From assembly GCA_017555455.1 (NCBI GenBank), contig JAFZGJ010000037.1, positions 1 through 33,873 on the forward strand: 33,873 bases of DNA, written 5' to 3'. This stretch comes from Lachnospiraceae bacterium. GTDB taxonomy: Bacteria > Bacillota > Clostridia > Lachnospirales > Lachnospiraceae. Shown one piece after another: positions 7,155-14,414 of the stretch (its first letter is position 1; each line of letters begins with the position of its first letter). A program made the translations under genes and the position numbers. Under the pieces are notes generated by a model. It searched no databases and was not told where the DNA came from. It worked only from the letters and a program-made list of their open reading frames with translations.

Positions 7155-7865
7155 ATGAACATAGCATTAATTTTGGCCGGAGGATATGGCAGCAGGACCG
7201 AACAGGATATTCCTAAACAATTTATCAATGTATATGATAAGCCATTGATTATCTATACTTTGGAAAACTTTGAAAGACATCCGGAGATTGATGGAATTGC
7301 AGTTGTATGTCTGGAGGGTTGGCATGAGGTACTTCGTGCTTATGCCAGACAATATAAAATTACGAAATTAAAATGGATTGTCAGTGGTGGTAATGATGGA
7401 CAGGAATCAACTGGAAAAGGAGTGGAAGCACTAAAAGATGTGTGTTCCGAATCCGACGTTATTATGGTTCATGATGCTATTCGTCCTTTTATTACAGCGG
7501 AAGTTATAACTGACGGAATCAAAAAATGTATGGAAAAAGGCTCCGGATTAAGTGCTGTAAGGTGTCAGGAAACCATTGTCAGAACCGATGACGGGATTAG
7601 TGGCAGTGAAAACATTGCAAGAACCGAAATTATGCGAGTGCAGACTCCACAGGCATACCGCTATGGAAAAGCCCTTTGGGCTTACGAAGAAGCCAGACGT
7701 CAGGGAATTACCGGAGAGGTATATATTAATACATTAATGCTTCGTCTTGGAGAAAAGCTATATTTTTCTAAGGGTACAGAAAAAAATGTAAAAGTAACGA
7801 CCATTGATGATTTGGAAGTGTTTAAGGCTCTTCTTAAGATGGAAAGAGAAGAGTGGATTAAGTAG
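7155..7865 (+). CDS. IspD-like cytidylyltransferase, paralogue B
   Basis: This 236-residue paralogue of the preceding gene lies 37 bases downstream and probably in the same transcript. The nucleotide loop is closer to consensus (ALILAGGYGSRTEQDIPKQF). Other family blocks are MVHDAIRPFITAEV, MRVQTPQAYRYG and KVTTIDDLEVFKALLKM. The GGNDGQEST segment again lacks the Arg of typical IspD and TarI proteins. A CDP-ribitol-, CDP-glycerol- or other CDP-alcohol-forming enzyme is the best guess. The tandem arrangement suggests either two different activated polyols or an active/inactive pair acting as a heterodimer, since IspD-family enzymes are commonly dimeric. A hairpin at 7895-7940 follows. Confidence 0.87.
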   Translation: MNIALILAGGYGSRTEQDIPKQFINVYDKPLIIYTLENFERHPEIDGIAVVCLEGWHEVLRAYARQYKITKLKWIVSGGNDGQESTGKGVEALKDVCSESDVIMVHDAIRPFITAEVITDGIKKCMEKGSGLSAVRCQETIVRTDDGISGSENIARTEIMRVQTPQAYRYGKALWAYEEARRQGITGEVYINTLMLRLGEKLYFSKGTEKNVKVTTIDDLEVFKALLKMEREEWIK

Positions 7866-7894
7866 GTGTAAGATTGTTTTATTTATAAAAGTAT

Positions 7895-7943
7895 AATCCC
7901 CTTAAGGAAGGTGTTGTTGAATGCCGGAATTGAGGGGATTTTG
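7895..7943 (+). terminator. Likely terminator after the cytidylyltransferase pair
   Basis: An 11-base-pair stem (7895-7905 with 7930-7940, one G-U) has a 24-base loop and ends in a short T-run (7939-7942). The loop is long and the U-tail short, so efficiency is uncertain. From here to 8052 nothing else is recognisable. Confidence 0.5.
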
Positions 7944-8052
7944 TAAATGCCACTAAAATAGATGAAACAGCAGTTACGTTAGTATCGTTGAATAAAGAAA
8001 TTTATTGGGAAAGCTGTTTTGATAATAGGTGTAAATCTTATGCATAATTTGT

Positions 8053-8081
8053 TTGCTTTTTACACATAATTATCATATACT
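8053..8081 (+). promoter_or_regulatory. Sigma-A promoter of the AbrB/PIN operon
   Basis: TTGCTT (8053-8058), a 17-base spacer and TATACT (8076-8081) fit the housekeeping consensus well. It lies 46 bases before the AbrB-type antitoxin start. Confidence 0.65.
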
Positions 8082-8094
8082 AAAAGTAGGAAAA

Positions 8095-8110
8095 GTAGGG
8101 TAAATCCTAC
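8095..8110. promoter_or_regulatory. Inverted repeat, candidate AbrB-type operator
   Basis: GTAGG (8095-8099) and CCTAC (8106-8110) form a dyad with a 6-base centre, just downstream of the -10 box and before the ribosome-binding site. An extra GTAGG lies at 8086-8090. The position fits autorepression by the encoded AbrB-family protein. Confidence 0.45.
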
Positions 8111-8127
8111 GACGAGGAGGTAATGAT

Positions 8128-8400
8128 ATGGAAAATATGATAGTAGATAATGCAAAAGTAATGTCAAAGGGACAGATTACGTTGCCGAAGGAAATCAGAA
8201 ATAAATTAGGCTTATCAACAGGAGATAGAGTAACATTGATTTGTGAAGGAGACCAAGTGGTTATGATGAATGCGGCTGTTTATGCAATGAAGATGTTACA
8301 AAAAGGAATGGAAGGTCAGGCTTATACAGCAGGCCTTGATACAGAGGAATCCATTAATGAATTAGTGGCAGAAGTAAGGAGAGAAGTAGAAGGTCTATGA
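8128..8400 (+). CDS. AbrB/MazE/SpoVT-family antitoxin
   Basis: The 90-residue protein has a swapped-hairpin AbrB DNA-binding domain at residues ~8-50, with the hallmark VMSKGQITLPKEIRNKLGL and then GDRVTLICEGDQVVM. The C-terminal tail (AVYAMKMLQKGMEG... LVAEVRREVEG) is helical and probably binds the toxin. Such antitoxins neutralise PIN-domain RNases and repress their own promoter. A consensus-like promoter and a dyad lie immediately upstream, and AGGAGG precedes the ATG. Its stop overlaps the start of the PIN toxin gene in an ATGA arrangement, which indicates translational coupling. Confidence 0.9.
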   Translation: MENMIVDNAKVMSKGQITLPKEIRNKLGLSTGDRVTLICEGDQVVMMNAAVYAMKMLQKGMEGQAYTAGLDTEESINELVAEVRREVEGL

Positions 8401-8798
8401 GAGTATTAGTAGATACAAATATTTTGATTTCAGCAGCATTGAATTCTAATGGTACACCATATAAGGCTTTTTTGAAGGCTGTAACCTATCCGAACAAAGG
8501 GATTATCTGTGACCAGAATATTGAAGAATTAAGGCGCATCTTTAATCGTAAATTTCCGCAGAAAATATCACTGTTGGAGCATTTTCTGTCGATTGCACTT
8601 ATGGCAATGGAAGTAGTACCTACACCGATTGAGGAAGCGGAGGAAGAAAAATTCATCAGAGATGTTGCAGATCGTCCGATTCTTCGAGCAGCACTTAATG
8701 TTAAGGCAGATGTATTATTGACAGGAGATAGAGACTTTTTGGAATCAGGAGTTACAAATCCAAAGATAATGACAGCTGCTGAATTTATAGCGTTGTAG
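8397..8798 (+). CDS. PIN-domain toxin (RNase)
   Basis: The 133-residue protein is a putative toxin-antitoxin PIN-family RNase. It begins MRVLVDTNILISAAL, where Asp6 is the first metal ligand. It has an acidic residue in the IEELRRIF helix and ends with DRPILRAALNVKADVLLTGDRDF-type acidic residues in the second half. PIN toxins cleave tRNA or rRNA using a metal centre of three or four acidic residues. It overlaps the AbrB-type antitoxin by 4 bases. This module sits between two glycan blocks, a common place for stabilising or acquired toxin-antitoxin units. No terminator was seen before 8821. Confidence 0.9.
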   Translation: MRVLVDTNILISAALNSNGTPYKAFLKAVTYPNKGIICDQNIEELRRIFNRKFPQKISLLEHFLSIALMAMEVVPTPIEEAEEEKFIRDVADRPILRAALNVKADVLLTGDRDFLESGVTNPKIMTAAEFIAL

Positions 8799-8820
8799 CG
8801 TATTTGAAGGATTTAACAGA

Positions 8821-9222
8821 TTATAGGTTGAAATGGGCTGCCGGCAAACAGCTTTGTTTGACATACCCATAAACAGTGTTATAATACAATCGAAGGGTAA
8901 AGTCTGGAAAATGGCTTTGCCCTTTCATATCATCATAGTCTCTACCTCTTTTCTTACTTCGGAGGAATTTATTTCCCAATAAATTTCTGACTACCTTTTT
9001 TGACATGTCTACTATCATACATTTTGTATATTCATCTATTGTTCCATTTTCACAATCTTCCTGCAGTCGCATCATTATTATTCTAAAGTCATCTGTCAAT
9101 TCTTTTATTTTGTCTTCATTTTCTTCATACTCCTTTAATTGATTTTCATATGCAAAAATCCAAAAAGGTAATAATATAAATAAATGTTTTTCAAAAAGCA
9201 TATCTAGATTATAATCTTTCAA
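8821..9222 (-). pseudogene. C-terminal remnant of an Rpn-family (PD-(D/E)XK) nuclease/transposase
   Basis: The 133-residue minus-strand frame starts with DMLFEKHLFILLPFWIFAYE, then YTKCMIVDMSKKVV. These are features of the C-terminal half of Rpn/'recombination-promoting nuclease' proteins common in Lachnospiraceae. The N-terminal catalytic PD-(D/E)XK part is missing, so this is a truncated relic. The last ~30 residues (ending YGYVKQSCLPAAHFNL) do not look like the family and may come from another sequence at the break. It lies opposite in strand to the N-terminal fragment at 9848, so the two are not halves of one simply split gene without an inversion. Confidence 0.65.
8858..8885 (+). promoter_or_regulatory. 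Consensus sigma-A promoter antisense to the Rpn remnant
   Basis: TTGACA (8858-8863), a 16-base spacer and TATAAT (8880-8885) form a full-consensus promoter on the plus strand. It points into the minus-strand Rpn relic. No plus-strand gene follows for almost 1 kb, so any transcript would be antisense or noncoding. It could also be a chance match. Confidence 0.4.
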
Positions 9223-9847
9223 CTTAATTAAGGGAATCCAATATTATATATGATAAAACAGGAAAATATTTTTAAAAATACTATATATCAAAATGTATTT
9301 GTCTATATTTTGCCATGCATTGTTCGTATTTACAATAATTTGTTGATTTAAAATAAGCATATGTCTTTAAGAATCGTAATTTGACGGCGACTGCCGATAG
9401 ATTTATTTATTTGATTTGAAATCATATGTATGCTCGGTAATATTGTATATCGTATTTTTTTATTTCGTCAATGTATTAATTTTTTGATTGTTTAGTCAAA
9501 ATATATACAGTTTGCACGATTTTTCTCCACAACAAAATCTCCTCTGTGCTTCGGAAAGAACGTCCCGGTATTCCTTATAGGCATCTGTGGGAAAATCAAA
9601 ATTTCCTGCCTTTTTGGTACATAAAAGATTTTGCATTTTGCATATATGAGAAGTCGAAAAAACGTGATAAAATTGTTGTAAGCATACAAACATATATTTC
9701 TATAAATCAATTCTTACGATATCCTTGCCGGATATCAAATATTAGAAAATCTATGCTTTACAAATCTATATACGAAAGCAGGAGATTTTCAGTAGAAATA
9801 AAGAAGATTGAAAGATTCATGAAGATTTCCTGCAAAGGAGGTCTATT
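9223..9847. other. Gene-free scarred region
   Basis: About 625 AT-rich bases carry no gene I can support. Short frames on both strands around 9492-9851 have no recognisable family; the minus frame at 9496-9693 includes FDFPTDAYKEYRDVLSEAQ, which looks protein-like but could not be placed. A 7-base-pair hairpin GATATCC/GGATATC (9718-9736) and a perfect dyad TGATTT-G-AAATCA near 9411-9423 are present. Being flanked by two Rpn fragments on opposite strands, the region is probably rearrangement debris. Confidence 0.5.
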
Positions 9848-10120
9848 ATGAATACAGAAAAGAAAGTAACTGCAAACCGTGAGTACAAGAGTACTATTTT
9901 TTCAATGCTTTTTAAAGATAAGGAAAAGCTTCTGAGTTTGTATAATGCACTGAATAATAGTCATTATACAGATGTTGATGAACTGGAAATTGTAACTTTA
10001 GAAAATGCCATATATATGACAATGAAAAACGACTTGGCATTTATTCTGGATTGTAAACTGTCTTTGTATGAGCATCAATCCACACCAAACCCCAATATGC
10101 CGTTAAAAAAGCAGGTGAAA

Positions 10121-10156
10121 AATGGCAGAAAGATTGTTAATGGTCTTTCTGCCATT
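10121..10156 (+). terminator. Hairpin at the Rpn breakpoint
   Basis: A perfect 13-base-pair inverted repeat (10121-10133 with 10144-10156) has a 10-base loop. It lies just after the point where Rpn similarity ends. No T-run follows, so it could be a former terminator stem or a recombination scar. Confidence 0.35.
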
Positions 10157-10226
10157 CTACACATGGGTCAAAAGACATTTAAAAATAATGGTTCATTGCC
10201 ATTTTTTCACATCTGTATTAAAATAG

Positions 10227-10253
10227 TAAAGGTTTTGAAAAAAAAGTCGATAT
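10227..10253 (+). promoter_or_regulatory. Sigma-28 promoter, orphan copy
   Basis: TAAA (10227-10230), a 15-base spacer and GTCGATAT (10246-10253) match the SigD/FliA consensus at the ideal spacing. The spacer contains an A8 run (10238-10245), where slippage would change promoter spacing. No open reading frame with a proper start follows its leader. Confidence 0.65.
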
Positions 10254-10308
10254 AAAACATAGATAAATAGAGATTAGGCAAGGCGGCCACGAGATATCAA
10301 GGAGGATA
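10227..10308 (+). repeat. Promoter-leader repeat, copy 2
   Basis: This is the second copy of the block at 6311-6393. It keeps AGGCAAGGCGGCC (10276-10288) and ATATCAAGGAGGATA (10294-10308) exactly, but the ribosome-binding site is followed by GAAAAAAGAC and no start codon. A terminator stem begins two bases later. It is probably the relic of a sigma-28-controlled gene that was deleted or replaced. Confidence 0.75.
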
Positions 10309-10309
10309 G

Positions 10310-10362
10310 AAAAAAGACATAAGTAAAAAGAGAATATATGCTTTTTATTTATGTCTTTTTTT
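10310..10362 (+). terminator. Very strong terminator ahead of the long operon
   Basis: The 20-base arm 10311-10330 pairs with 10341-10360 along its whole length with a single G-U, plus one more pair outside, around a 10-base loop. The 3' side ends in a T7 run (10356-10362) and the 5' side carries an A-run, so it could also work on the opposite strand. It would end transcripts from the orphan sigma-28 promoter after about 100 bases. Confidence 0.88.
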
Positions 10363-10416
10363 GTATCAAAGTTTATTATTTTTTCAGGGAAGAAGGTGTA
10401 ACATACGGACGAGATT

Positions 10417-11064
10417 TTGAAGAAATTAGGAGTATATGATTTAGTGGCAGTTTTATTAACAGGTATTTGCATAAATATTTTAATATATTCAACTATAATA
10501 TTTTTGTTTCCGGATATAGCAAGTAAATGGATAGTATTAAAAAATATAGTGTTTTTTTTAGTGTTTAGTTATTTGGTGGGTATAGTTGTTCAAGAAATAG
10601 GCTCGTTTATAAATAGTCATATTTTTGATAAAAAGAATAAATTATTAGAAAAAGTATTTGACGGAAAAGAGAAATATTCTTTAACTGAAAAAGAAAGAAA
10701 TGAAGTTCAAGAAATAGTAAAAGAGGAATTAGATTTTAAAGAAATTCCTAATGAAGAGATATGTTATAACTATTGCAGATATTATTTAATGAAATATGGT
10801 AGTATGGCAAGAACAGATAAAGATCAATCTATTGCTGGAATGAGCCGTGGTTTAGCGATTTATTTCTTTTTAAATGGTATATTTCTTTTCTGTTATGCAA
10901 TATTAAATGAGGAAATAGGTTTGGGGATAATAGTAATATCATTATTATCGTTAGTACTTGGTGTATTATTATATTATCGTAATATTAGATTTGTGAAGAT
11001 GCGCTATCTTAATATTATGCGTGCAGCTTATTATAATTATAGGATAAATGGAAGAGATTTATAA
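10417..11064 (+). CDS. Predicted four-helix membrane protein of unknown function
   Basis: This 215-residue protein is the only clear membrane protein in the long run of genes. Hydrophobic segments lie at residues ~8-32, ~38-65, ~145-165 and ~168-190. A charged ~80-residue segment between the second and third (EKYSLTEKERNEVQEIVKEE...) and the basic tail (RFVKMRYLNIMRAAYYNYR) are probably cytoplasmic. The start is TTG 10417, since an in-frame TAA at 10399 leaves only ATT 10414 as an alternative. The ribosome-binding site (GGACGAG) is weak. I do not recognise the family. It lies 55 bases after the strong terminator with no convincing promoter between, and its stop is 19 bases before the next gene. 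A link to the glycan genes is positional only. Confidence 0.7.
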   Translation: MKKLGVYDLVAVLLTGICINILIYSTIIFLFPDIASKWIVLKNIVFFLVFSYLVGIVVQEIGSFINSHIFDKKNKLLEKVFDGKEKYSLTEKERNEVQEIVKEELDFKEIPNEEICYNYCRYYLMKYGSMARTDKDQSIAGMSRGLAIYFFLNGIFLFCYAILNEEIGLGIIVISLLSLVLGVLLYYRNIRFVKMRYLNIMRAAYYNYRINGRDL

Positions 11065-11083
11065 CAAGGATGGAAAAAATGAG

Positions 11084-11419
11084 ATGAAAGATTTATATGT
11101 ATTAAATAATCAATTAGATGTTAAGAAGAGAATTGTTATATTTGGGACAGGGTACCATGCGAAAGATACATATTTGGAATTGATAAAACGAGGAATTAAA
11201 CCAGATTATTTTGCAGATAGAAAACCAGATGTAATAGGCTTAAAGCTTTATGGAATAGAAATTATATCAGAAGAAAGTTTAAAAGATTTGGAATGTCAAA
11301 TTATTGTTGCATCTACAGCATGGGAAAATATATATAATAGATTGGTAAGAAAAGGAATCGGAACCGAGCGAATATATGTAGATAGAAATAGATACGAAGA
11401 TATGGAGATAGAGCTATGA
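11084..11419 (+). CDS. Stand-alone Rossmann-like 'shared module' protein
   Basis: This ~111-residue protein consists almost only of the module found fused to many enzymes here: IVIFGTGYHAKDTYLELIKRG (GxGxxxK loop), PDYFADRKPDVIGLKLYGI, then CQIIVASTAW and LVRKGIGTERIYV. ATG 11084 is preferred over ATG 11048 because AAGGATGG (11066-11073) lies 10 bases upstream, and the earlier start would overlap the previous gene. The fold resembles the N-terminal nucleotide-binding-like domain of PglD-type sugar acetyltransferases, but there is no left-handed helix. It has no catalytic partner domain, so a binding or scaffolding role is likely. Its TGA overlaps the next ATG (ATGA). Confidence 0.7.
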   Translation: MKDLYVLNNQLDVKKRIVIFGTGYHAKDTYLELIKRGIKPDYFADRKPDVIGLKLYGIEIISEESLKDLECQIIVASTAWENIYNRLVRKGIGTERIYVDRNRYEDMEIEL

Positions 11420-12582
11420 AAATAGAAAAACATCTTCTTCCAGATTTAATAAACGACCTTTTGAACAATGATAAAGTAGTTTTATATGGAAATAGACAGG
11501 AGACTGAGGCGATAAAGCGGTTAGCTGAAATGTATAAAAAATCAGTATTGTATATAGTAGATGATGAGGAAGAAGGGGAAATTTGTTCAGTATATGATTT
11601 AATATATGAAAAATTGGAAGAAATATTTGTATTTGTTTGTAAAAAAGATTATTTAGATGCATGTGAGACACTCGAAAAGATAGGATTAAGACAACAGATT
11701 GATTATAGGGTTATTCATAGACCAAAATATACAAATGTATTTCATAAAAGTTTATTGGATGTGAATATTGGTTATACGAAGTTTGTTGGAGAAATTGATA
11801 TAGAATATCCCGGAATAACTGTTTTTAAGGATGACAAAGTTAAAGAGGAAGAAGCATTAAGAATTGTAACATTAGGAGGCTCAACTAGTGATTCGCAACT
11901 CTATTTGTGGAAGTGTTGGAGCCAGATATTGTACGAAAAATTGAGAGAAACTAATAAAAATATTATCTTATATTCAGCAGGAACAGCAGGTTACTATTCA
12001 GCACATGAATTAATAAAATTAGAAAGAGATTTGTTGACATTAGAACCGGATATAGTTATTAGTTTTAGTGGAGTCAACGATATATTTGAAAATCCATACC
12101 CGTTTGTACATTTTTATGCCGCTACAATATTTGATAAGTTTACTAATGCGAGTTTATCAGATTTATTTGGAGGAAAAGTTATTCAAAAGTATACACGAGG
12201 AGTAAAAAGAAGAACATCTTCAGCTTACAATTGGATTAAACATCAAAGAATGATGAAAGCTATTTGTGAAGAATTTGGGGTAGAGTTTTATTCTTTTTTA
12301 CAACCTATGTTAGGTGGTAAAAATGAGAATTTATCTACTAAAGAGAAGGAAATTATGATTCATGATTTGGGGAATGTTTCTGAATTATCACAAAAATTTT
12401 TGTCAGAAGCCAAAAATATTATAAAAGTAGAAAAATTGGATTATATTAGCGATATATCAAATTTGTTTGATGGAATTGGGAATGTATATATTGATGCTTG
12501 TCATGTAACCGAGGAAGGAAATTATATAATAGCAAATAAAATATATGAAATATTAGAAAAGAGGAAAGCATGTATATTTTAG
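11416..12582 (+). CDS. Rossmann-like module plus SGNH/GDSL hydrolase
   Basis: The 388-residue protein has an N-terminal shared module (residues ~1-105, KVVLYGNRQETEAIKRL) and a C-terminal SGNH-hydrolase domain. The catalytic blocks are visible: Ser156 in LGGSTSDS, Asn221 in FSGVNDIF, and Asp360/His363 in DACHVTEEGNY. SGNH enzymes remove or transfer acyl groups on sugars, so this probably sets the O-acetylation state of the glycan or an intermediate. There is no signal peptide, so it acts in the cytoplasm. It overlaps the preceding gene by 4 bases and the carbamoyltransferase gene by 13 bases, indicating tight coupling. GGAG lies 7 bases before the ATG. Confidence 0.85.
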   Translation: MKIEKHLLPDLINDLLNNDKVVLYGNRQETEAIKRLAEMYKKSVLYIVDDEEEGEICSVYDLIYEKLEEIFVFVCKKDYLDACETLEKIGLRQQIDYRVIHRPKYTNVFHKSLLDVNIGYTKFVGEIDIEYPGITVFKDDKVKEEEALRIVTLGGSTSDSQLYLWKCWSQILYEKLRETNKNIILYSAGTAGYYSAHELIKLERDLLTLEPDIVISFSGVNDIFENPYPFVHFYAATIFDKFTNASLSDLFGGKVIQKYTRGVKRRTSSAYNWIKHQRMMKAICEEFGVEFYSFLQPMLGGKNENLSTKEKEIMIHDLGNVSELSQKFLSEAKNIIKVEKLDYISDISNLFDGIGNVYIDACHVTEEGNYIIANKIYEILEKRKACIF

Positions 12583-14414
12583 GAATATCAGCACTATACC
12601 ATGATTCTGCAGCTGCTTTAATAAAAGATGGAGAGATTATTGCTGCAGCACAGGAAGAACGATTTACCAGAAAAAAACATGATATGCGAATACCGATTAA
12701 TGCTATAAAATTTTGCATGAAAGAGGAAAATATTAGCATAGAAGAGATAGATTATGTTGTTTATTATGACAATCCTATTCTTACATTAGATAGATTTATG
12801 AATAATGTTTTAGCTTTAGGAGAAGAAGCATCGTTATTGATTAAAAATAATTGTTTTGACTTATTTTCTAAAAAAATGTGGATTCATGAGGAATTAAGAA
12901 AAGCATTAGGTGGAAAATTAGGGAAATATGATAAGTTGTTGGTTACTGAGCATCATATTTCACATGCAGCATCTGCATTTTATCCGTCACCATATAAAAA
13001 AGCGGTGGTATTAACAATAGACGGTGTGGGAGAGTGGGCAACTACAACAATTGGTATTGGTAGTGATAATAAAATAGAACTGAAAGAAGAAATCAGATAT
13101 CCTCATTCATTGGGATTAATGTATAGTGCTTTTACATATTTCTGTGGTTTTAAAGTAAATTCTGGCGATTATAAATTTATGGGACTGGCTCCATATGGGG
13201 AGCCGGTTTATTGTGATATCATCAAGAAAGAAATTATACAGATTAAAGAAGATGGATCATATAAGTTAAATCTTAAATATTTTGATTATTATAAAGGAAA
13301 GACAATGATTAACGAGTCTGAATTTGCTAAGTTATTTCATGGTCCTAGAAGACAACAGGAATCAGAAATTACCAAAAGAGAGATGGATATTGCAGCATCT
13401 GTCCAAAAGGTAATAGAAGAAGTTATTTTATTATTGGTTCGATATGCTAAAAAGGCATATGGAGAAGATGTTGATAATCTGGTTTTAGCGGGGGGGGTGG
13501 CATTAAATTGTGTTGCCAATGGTAAAATATTAAGGGAACAGATATTTAAAAATATTTGGATACAACCGGCAGCCGGTGATGCAGGTGGCGCTTTAGGTGC
13601 AGCACTATATACTTATTATCATCATTTACAAAAAGAAAGAATTGTTAATGAGTCAGATAGTCAAAAAGGAAGTTATCTAGGTCCTGAATATACAAATGAG
13701 GATATAAAAAGATATTTGGATTCTAACAATTATATATATCATGAATACGGAGAACAAATATTTACAAAGATAGCGGAAAATTTGGAGAATGAAAAAGTTA
13801 TAGGATTATTTCATGGGAGAATGGAGTATGGTCCTCGAGCACTAGGAAATAGGAGTATTATTGCCGATTCACGTTCGCCATATATGCAATCAAAATTAAA
13901 TTTAAAAATTAAATATAGAGAATCATTTAGACCATTTGCACCATCTGTATTAGAGGAATGCTATGGAGATTATTTTGAAATAAAAAGTAAAAGTCCATAT
14001 ATGCTATTGGTTGATGACGTGGCAAGCAAGAGACAATTACCGTTTAAATTAAAAGAATATTTAACGGAAGAAAAGAATAATTTACTTCCAATTGTTAATA
14101 TACCCAGATCTGATATTCCAGCAGTAACTCATGTAGACTATAGTGCTAGAATACAAACAGTAGCGAAAGAGACGAATGAGTATTATTACAAAGTGATTAA
14201 GGCATTTCAAGAAAAAACGGGTTGTGGAGTAATAATTAATACATCCTTTAATGTTAGAGGAGAGCCTATAGTATGCTCACCAAAAGAAGCATATGAGTGT
14301 TTTATGCGTACAGAAATGGATGTTTTAGTAATGGAAAATTGTATATTATATAAAGAGGAACAGCCGGAGTTTAAAGAAAGTGAAGACTGGAGAAAAAGAT
14401 ATGAACTTGACTGA
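12570..14414 (+). CDS. Carbamoyltransferase (NodU/CmcH/TobZ family)
   Basis: The 614-residue enzyme is predicted to carbamoylate a hydroxyl, probably on a sugar, using carbamoyl phosphate and ATP through a carbamoyl-adenylate. The N-terminal Kae1-like part begins YILGISALYHDSAAALI and carries His128/His132 in EHHISHAASAFYPS and LAGGVALNC at ~306-314. The C-terminal part has GRMEYGPRALGNRSI and SFRPFAPSVL; the length is normal for the family. A G8 run at 13490-13497 codes the conserved AGGV as GCG-GGG-GGG-GTG, strikingly G-rich for this locus, and could cause on/off slippage; here the gene is in frame (ON). It overlaps the SGNH gene by 13 bases and the next small gene by 14 bases. Confidence 0.95.
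   Translation: MYILGISALYHDSAAALIKDGEIIAAAQEERFTRKKHDMRIPINAIKFCMKEENISIEEIDYVVYYDNPILTLDRFMNNVLALGEEASLLIKNNCFDLFSKKMWIHEELRKALGGKLGKYDKLLVTEHHISHAASAFYPSPYKKAVVLTIDGVGEWATTTIGIGSDNKIELKEEIRYPHSLGLMYSAFTYFCGFKVNSGDYKFMGLAPYGEPVYCDIIKKEIIQIKEDGSYKLNLKYFDYYKGKTMINESEFAKLFHGPRRQQESEITKREMDIAASVQKVIEEVILLLVRYAKKAYGEDVDNLVLAGGVALNCVANGKILREQIFKNIWIQPAAGDAGGALGAALYTYYHHLQKERIVNESDSQKGSYLGPEYTNEDIKRYLDSNNYIYHEYGEQIFTKIAENLENEKVIGLFHGRMEYGPRALGNRSIIADSRSPYMQSKLNLKIKYRESFRPFAPSVLEECYGDYFEIKSKSPYMLLVDDVASKRQLPFKLKEYLTEEKNNLLPIVNIPRSDIPAVTHVDYSARIQTVAKETNEYYYKVIKAFQEKTGCGVIINTSFNVRGEPIVCSPKEAYECFMRTEMDVLVMENCILYKEEQPEFKESEDWRKRYELD

Larger units (their letters stand above)
9848..10255 (+). pseudogene. 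N-terminal remnant of an Rpn-family nuclease
   Basis: The first ~87 residues match the start of Rpn-family PD-(D/E)XK nucleases: NREYKSTIFSMLFKDKEKLL, LYNALNNSHYTD, IYMTMKNDLAFILD and LYEHQSTPNPNMPL. Family members are ~300 residues, but here the similarity stops at about base 10109. The remaining ~48 residues (KKQVKNGRKIVNG...) are unrelated and run across a 13-base-pair hairpin (10121-10133 with 10144-10156) into a duplicated sigma-28 promoter. AAAGGAGG precedes the ATG, so the start is genuine, but the gene is broken. The catalytic core is incomplete. Confidence 0.7.

Noticed and set aside
9391-9398. GCCGATAG near 9393 as a third sigma-28 -10 element
   Set aside because: No TAAA-like -35 lies 14-16 bases upstream and no gene follows.
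9496-9710. Minus-strand frames with a protein-like stretch around FDFPTDAYKEYRDVL
   Set aside because: Two overlapping frames, no clear start signal and no family could be named; kept only as a remark in the gene-free region.
9718-9736. GATATCC/GGATATC hairpin
   Set aside because: A 7-base-pair stem without U-run or gene context is expected by chance in this AT-rich region.
9546-9851. 101-codon plus-strand frame before the Rpn fragment
   Set aside because: No ribosome-binding site or domain; it ends in the ribosome-binding site of the Rpn fragment and overlaps minus-strand frames of equal quality.
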